Shown here: positions 46,111 through 47,151 of the stretch, one piece after another
How positions within the stretch are numbered: position 1 is the stretch's first letter
Layout: each line of letters begins with the position of its first letter
Position numbers and translations under genes: made by a program
DNA from: Pseudomonadota bacterium
GTDB taxonomy: Bacteria; Pseudomonadota; Gammaproteobacteria; Burkholderiales; Ferrovaceae
Direction of reading: 5' to 3'
Assembly (NCBI GenBank): GCA_021796835.1
Contig: JAKABO010000017.1
Coordinates: 1-47,151, forward strand
Length of the DNA: 47,151 bases
The notes under the pieces: model-generated
What the model saw: only the letters and a program-made list of their open reading frames with translations
What the model was told of the DNA's origin: nothing
Database searches by the model: none

Positions 46111-47151
46111 CCGCTTCATTCTACCAGAGGGAAGCACCTGCCAGTCCAGAATTTCTCCCGCCCCCAGAGGAACCAGGGTTTGGTCTTCAACATTCTGGAG
46201 GAGCGGTACCGTCCAGGGTTGACGGATCAGGGTCACTGTTTCGGAATTACGGGAAATACGGTAAAAATCGGCCCCGAAATGACTGGCGAAGCCTTCCAGT
46301 TTGTCCAATGCCCCCAGAGCCTCGAACACCTGCGCATAGAAAGGCAATGCCACTGGCGCGCTGTAAATGCCGGCACAGCCGCAAGCCGTTTCCTTGCTCT
46401 GCCGGGCATGAGGTGCGCTGTCGGTGCCCAGAAAGAACCGGGGATGTCCCTTGGCCACGATGGCGCATAATGCCTGGCGGTGTTCTTCCCGCTTGAGTAC
46501 CGGCAGGCAGTAGTAATGGGGCCGAATTCCGCCCTGAAAGAGCGCATTCCGGTTATAGAGCAAATGCTGGGGGGTCACCGTTGCCGCCACTCTCTCGCCC
46601 GCCTGTCGGACAAAATCCACGGCAGCTCCCGTGGTGATGTGCTCGAAAACCACGCGCAGATCCGGAAAACGTTCCAGCAGGGGGATCAACTCACGCTCGA
46701 TGAATACGGCCTCACGATCAAACACATCCACATCGGGGTCGGTCACTTCGCCATGGACCTGCAGTGGCATCCCCGTCTCTGCCAACGCCTTCAATACCCC
46801 TTCACAGCGCATCAGATTGCGCACACCCGCGTCCGAATGCGTGGTGGCTCCCTGCGGATAGTACTTGAAACCCACCACGAACCCGCAGGCCTGCGCAGCT
46901 TCCACTTCATCCGGTGTGGTCGACTCCGTCAGATACAGGGAAAGCAACGGGGTACACCCCGAACCCTCCGGCAAAGCCGCCAGGATGCGTTCGCGGTAAG
47001 CGCGCGCCTGCCCCACCGTCGTCACTGGAGGCTTGAGGTTGGGCATGGCCATGATGCGCCCAAATACCCGCGCCGAGGGCGGAACCACCGCACGCAATGT
47101 CGCTCCATCGCGCAGATGCAGATGCCAGTCGTCGGGCCGGGTCAGGGTCAA
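46033..47151 (-). CDS. pyrC: Dihydroorotase PyrC (5' end at window edge; 3' end inside rnpB)
   Basis: Zinc enzyme closing carbamoyl aspartate to dihydroorotate in pyrimidine synthesis. Metal ligands are visible in order: His10 and His12 (DWHLHLRDG), carboxylated Lys96 (GFKYYPQGATTHS), His133 (QVHGEV), His171 (FEHITT) and Asp244 (GTDSAPHARQSKE), with the same spacing as E. coli PyrC (H16, H18, K102, H139, H177, D250). About six N-terminal residues may lie beyond the window; a TTG at the edge could also be the start. The homologous part ends near EILDWQVL. The frame then continues about 30 residues, its TAA falling 78 bases inside rnpB. Confidence 0.93.
   Translation of the reverse strand: MTLTRPDDWHLHLRDGATLRAVVPPSARVFGRIMAMPNLKPPVTTVGQARAYRERILAALPEGSGCTPLLSLYLTESTTPDEVEAAQACGFVVGFKYYPQGATTHSDAGVRNLMRCEGVLKALAETGMPLQVHGEVTDPDVDVFDREAVFIERELIPLLERFPDLRVVFEHITTGAAVDFVRQAGERVAATVTPQHLLYNRNALFQGGIRPHYYCLPVLKREEHRQALCAIVAKGHPRFFLGTDSAPHARQSKETACGCAGIYSAPVALPFYAQVFEALGALDKLEGFASHFGADFYRISRNSETVTLIRQPWTVPLLQNVEDQTLVPLGAGEILDWQVLPSGRMKRGSGLDSRRGIHPGEESPGSTEQDAG
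46118..46126 (-). promoter_or_regulatory. rnpB: Extended -10 promoter of rnpB inside pyrC
   Basis: TGGTAGAAT on the minus strand is an extended -10 ending seven bases before the predicted RNA 5' end (46110), the right distance for direct initiation. The -35 (about GACTGG at 17-base spacing) is poor. It lies within pyrC codons. Confidence 0.55.

Overview
The window reads as a compact, conserved core-genome segment of a Gram-negative bacterium, most likely a betaproteobacterium. This assignment is an inference from gene content and order: dapC-dapD-dapE-prmB, scpA-scpB-rluB beside trpS, yciB-bolA-PpiC, a Nudix/ThiE fusion, and a full dcw cluster running into lpxC, dciA and secA. The MurE DNPR motif together with the dap genes indicates meso-diaminopimelate peptidoglycan. 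lpxC and an LpxL-type acyltransferase indicate lipid A. I cannot name a species.

Layout. (1) 1-3226 (-): smc, with its C-terminal end outside the window. (2) 3294-7805 (+): queF and the succinylase lysine/DAP branch dapC, dapD, dapE, then prmB, tightly coupled. (3) 7726-12064 (-): a 10-codon leader ORF, rnm-like PHP phosphoesterase, trpS, scpA, scpB, rluB. (4) 12177-13866 (+): yciB, bolA-like, PpiC-type foldase. (5) 13929-18322 (-): ygfX-like and purL. (6) 18397-20192 (+): ygfZ and a lipid A acyltransferase. (7) 20189-25126 (-): secA, argJ, Nudix/ThiE-like fusion. (8) 25234-25674 (+): dciA. (9) 25659-43269 (-): mraZ-rsmH-ftsL-ftsI-murE-murF-mraY-murD-ftsW-murG-murC-murB-ftsQ-ftsA-ftsZ-lpxC, with no ddl gene. 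(10) 43474-45745 (+): feoA, feoB and a 44-residue Cys-rich membrane protein that has probably been missed by length cut-offs. (11) 45757-47151 (-): RNase P RNA and pyrC, whose reading frame runs into the RNA gene.

How the genes work together. The dap genes make the meso-DAP that MurE adds to UDP-MurNAc-dipeptide. MurF, MraY and MurG finish lipid II. FtsW and FtsI polymerise and cross-link it at the septum, positioned by FtsZ, FtsA, FtsQ and FtsL. Smc, ScpA and ScpB form the condensin that compacts the chromosome and so belong to the same cell-cycle theme. The divergent region between mraZ and feoA (43270-43473, 204 bases, the longest stretch without a gene) is the best regulatory region seen. 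It carries a near-consensus dcw promoter followed by MraZ-type repeats at exact 10-base spacing, and a feo promoter overlapped by a Fur-box-like palindrome.

There are no tRNA or rRNA genes, insertion sequences, prophage genes, CRISPR arrays or defence genes that I can recognise. No gene-free stretch exceeds 300 bases. I did not find a wholly new multi-gene system. The most unusual points are the pyrC/rnpB overlap, the small Feo-linked protein, the missing ddl, and the leader ORF ahead of the rnm-trpS operon.
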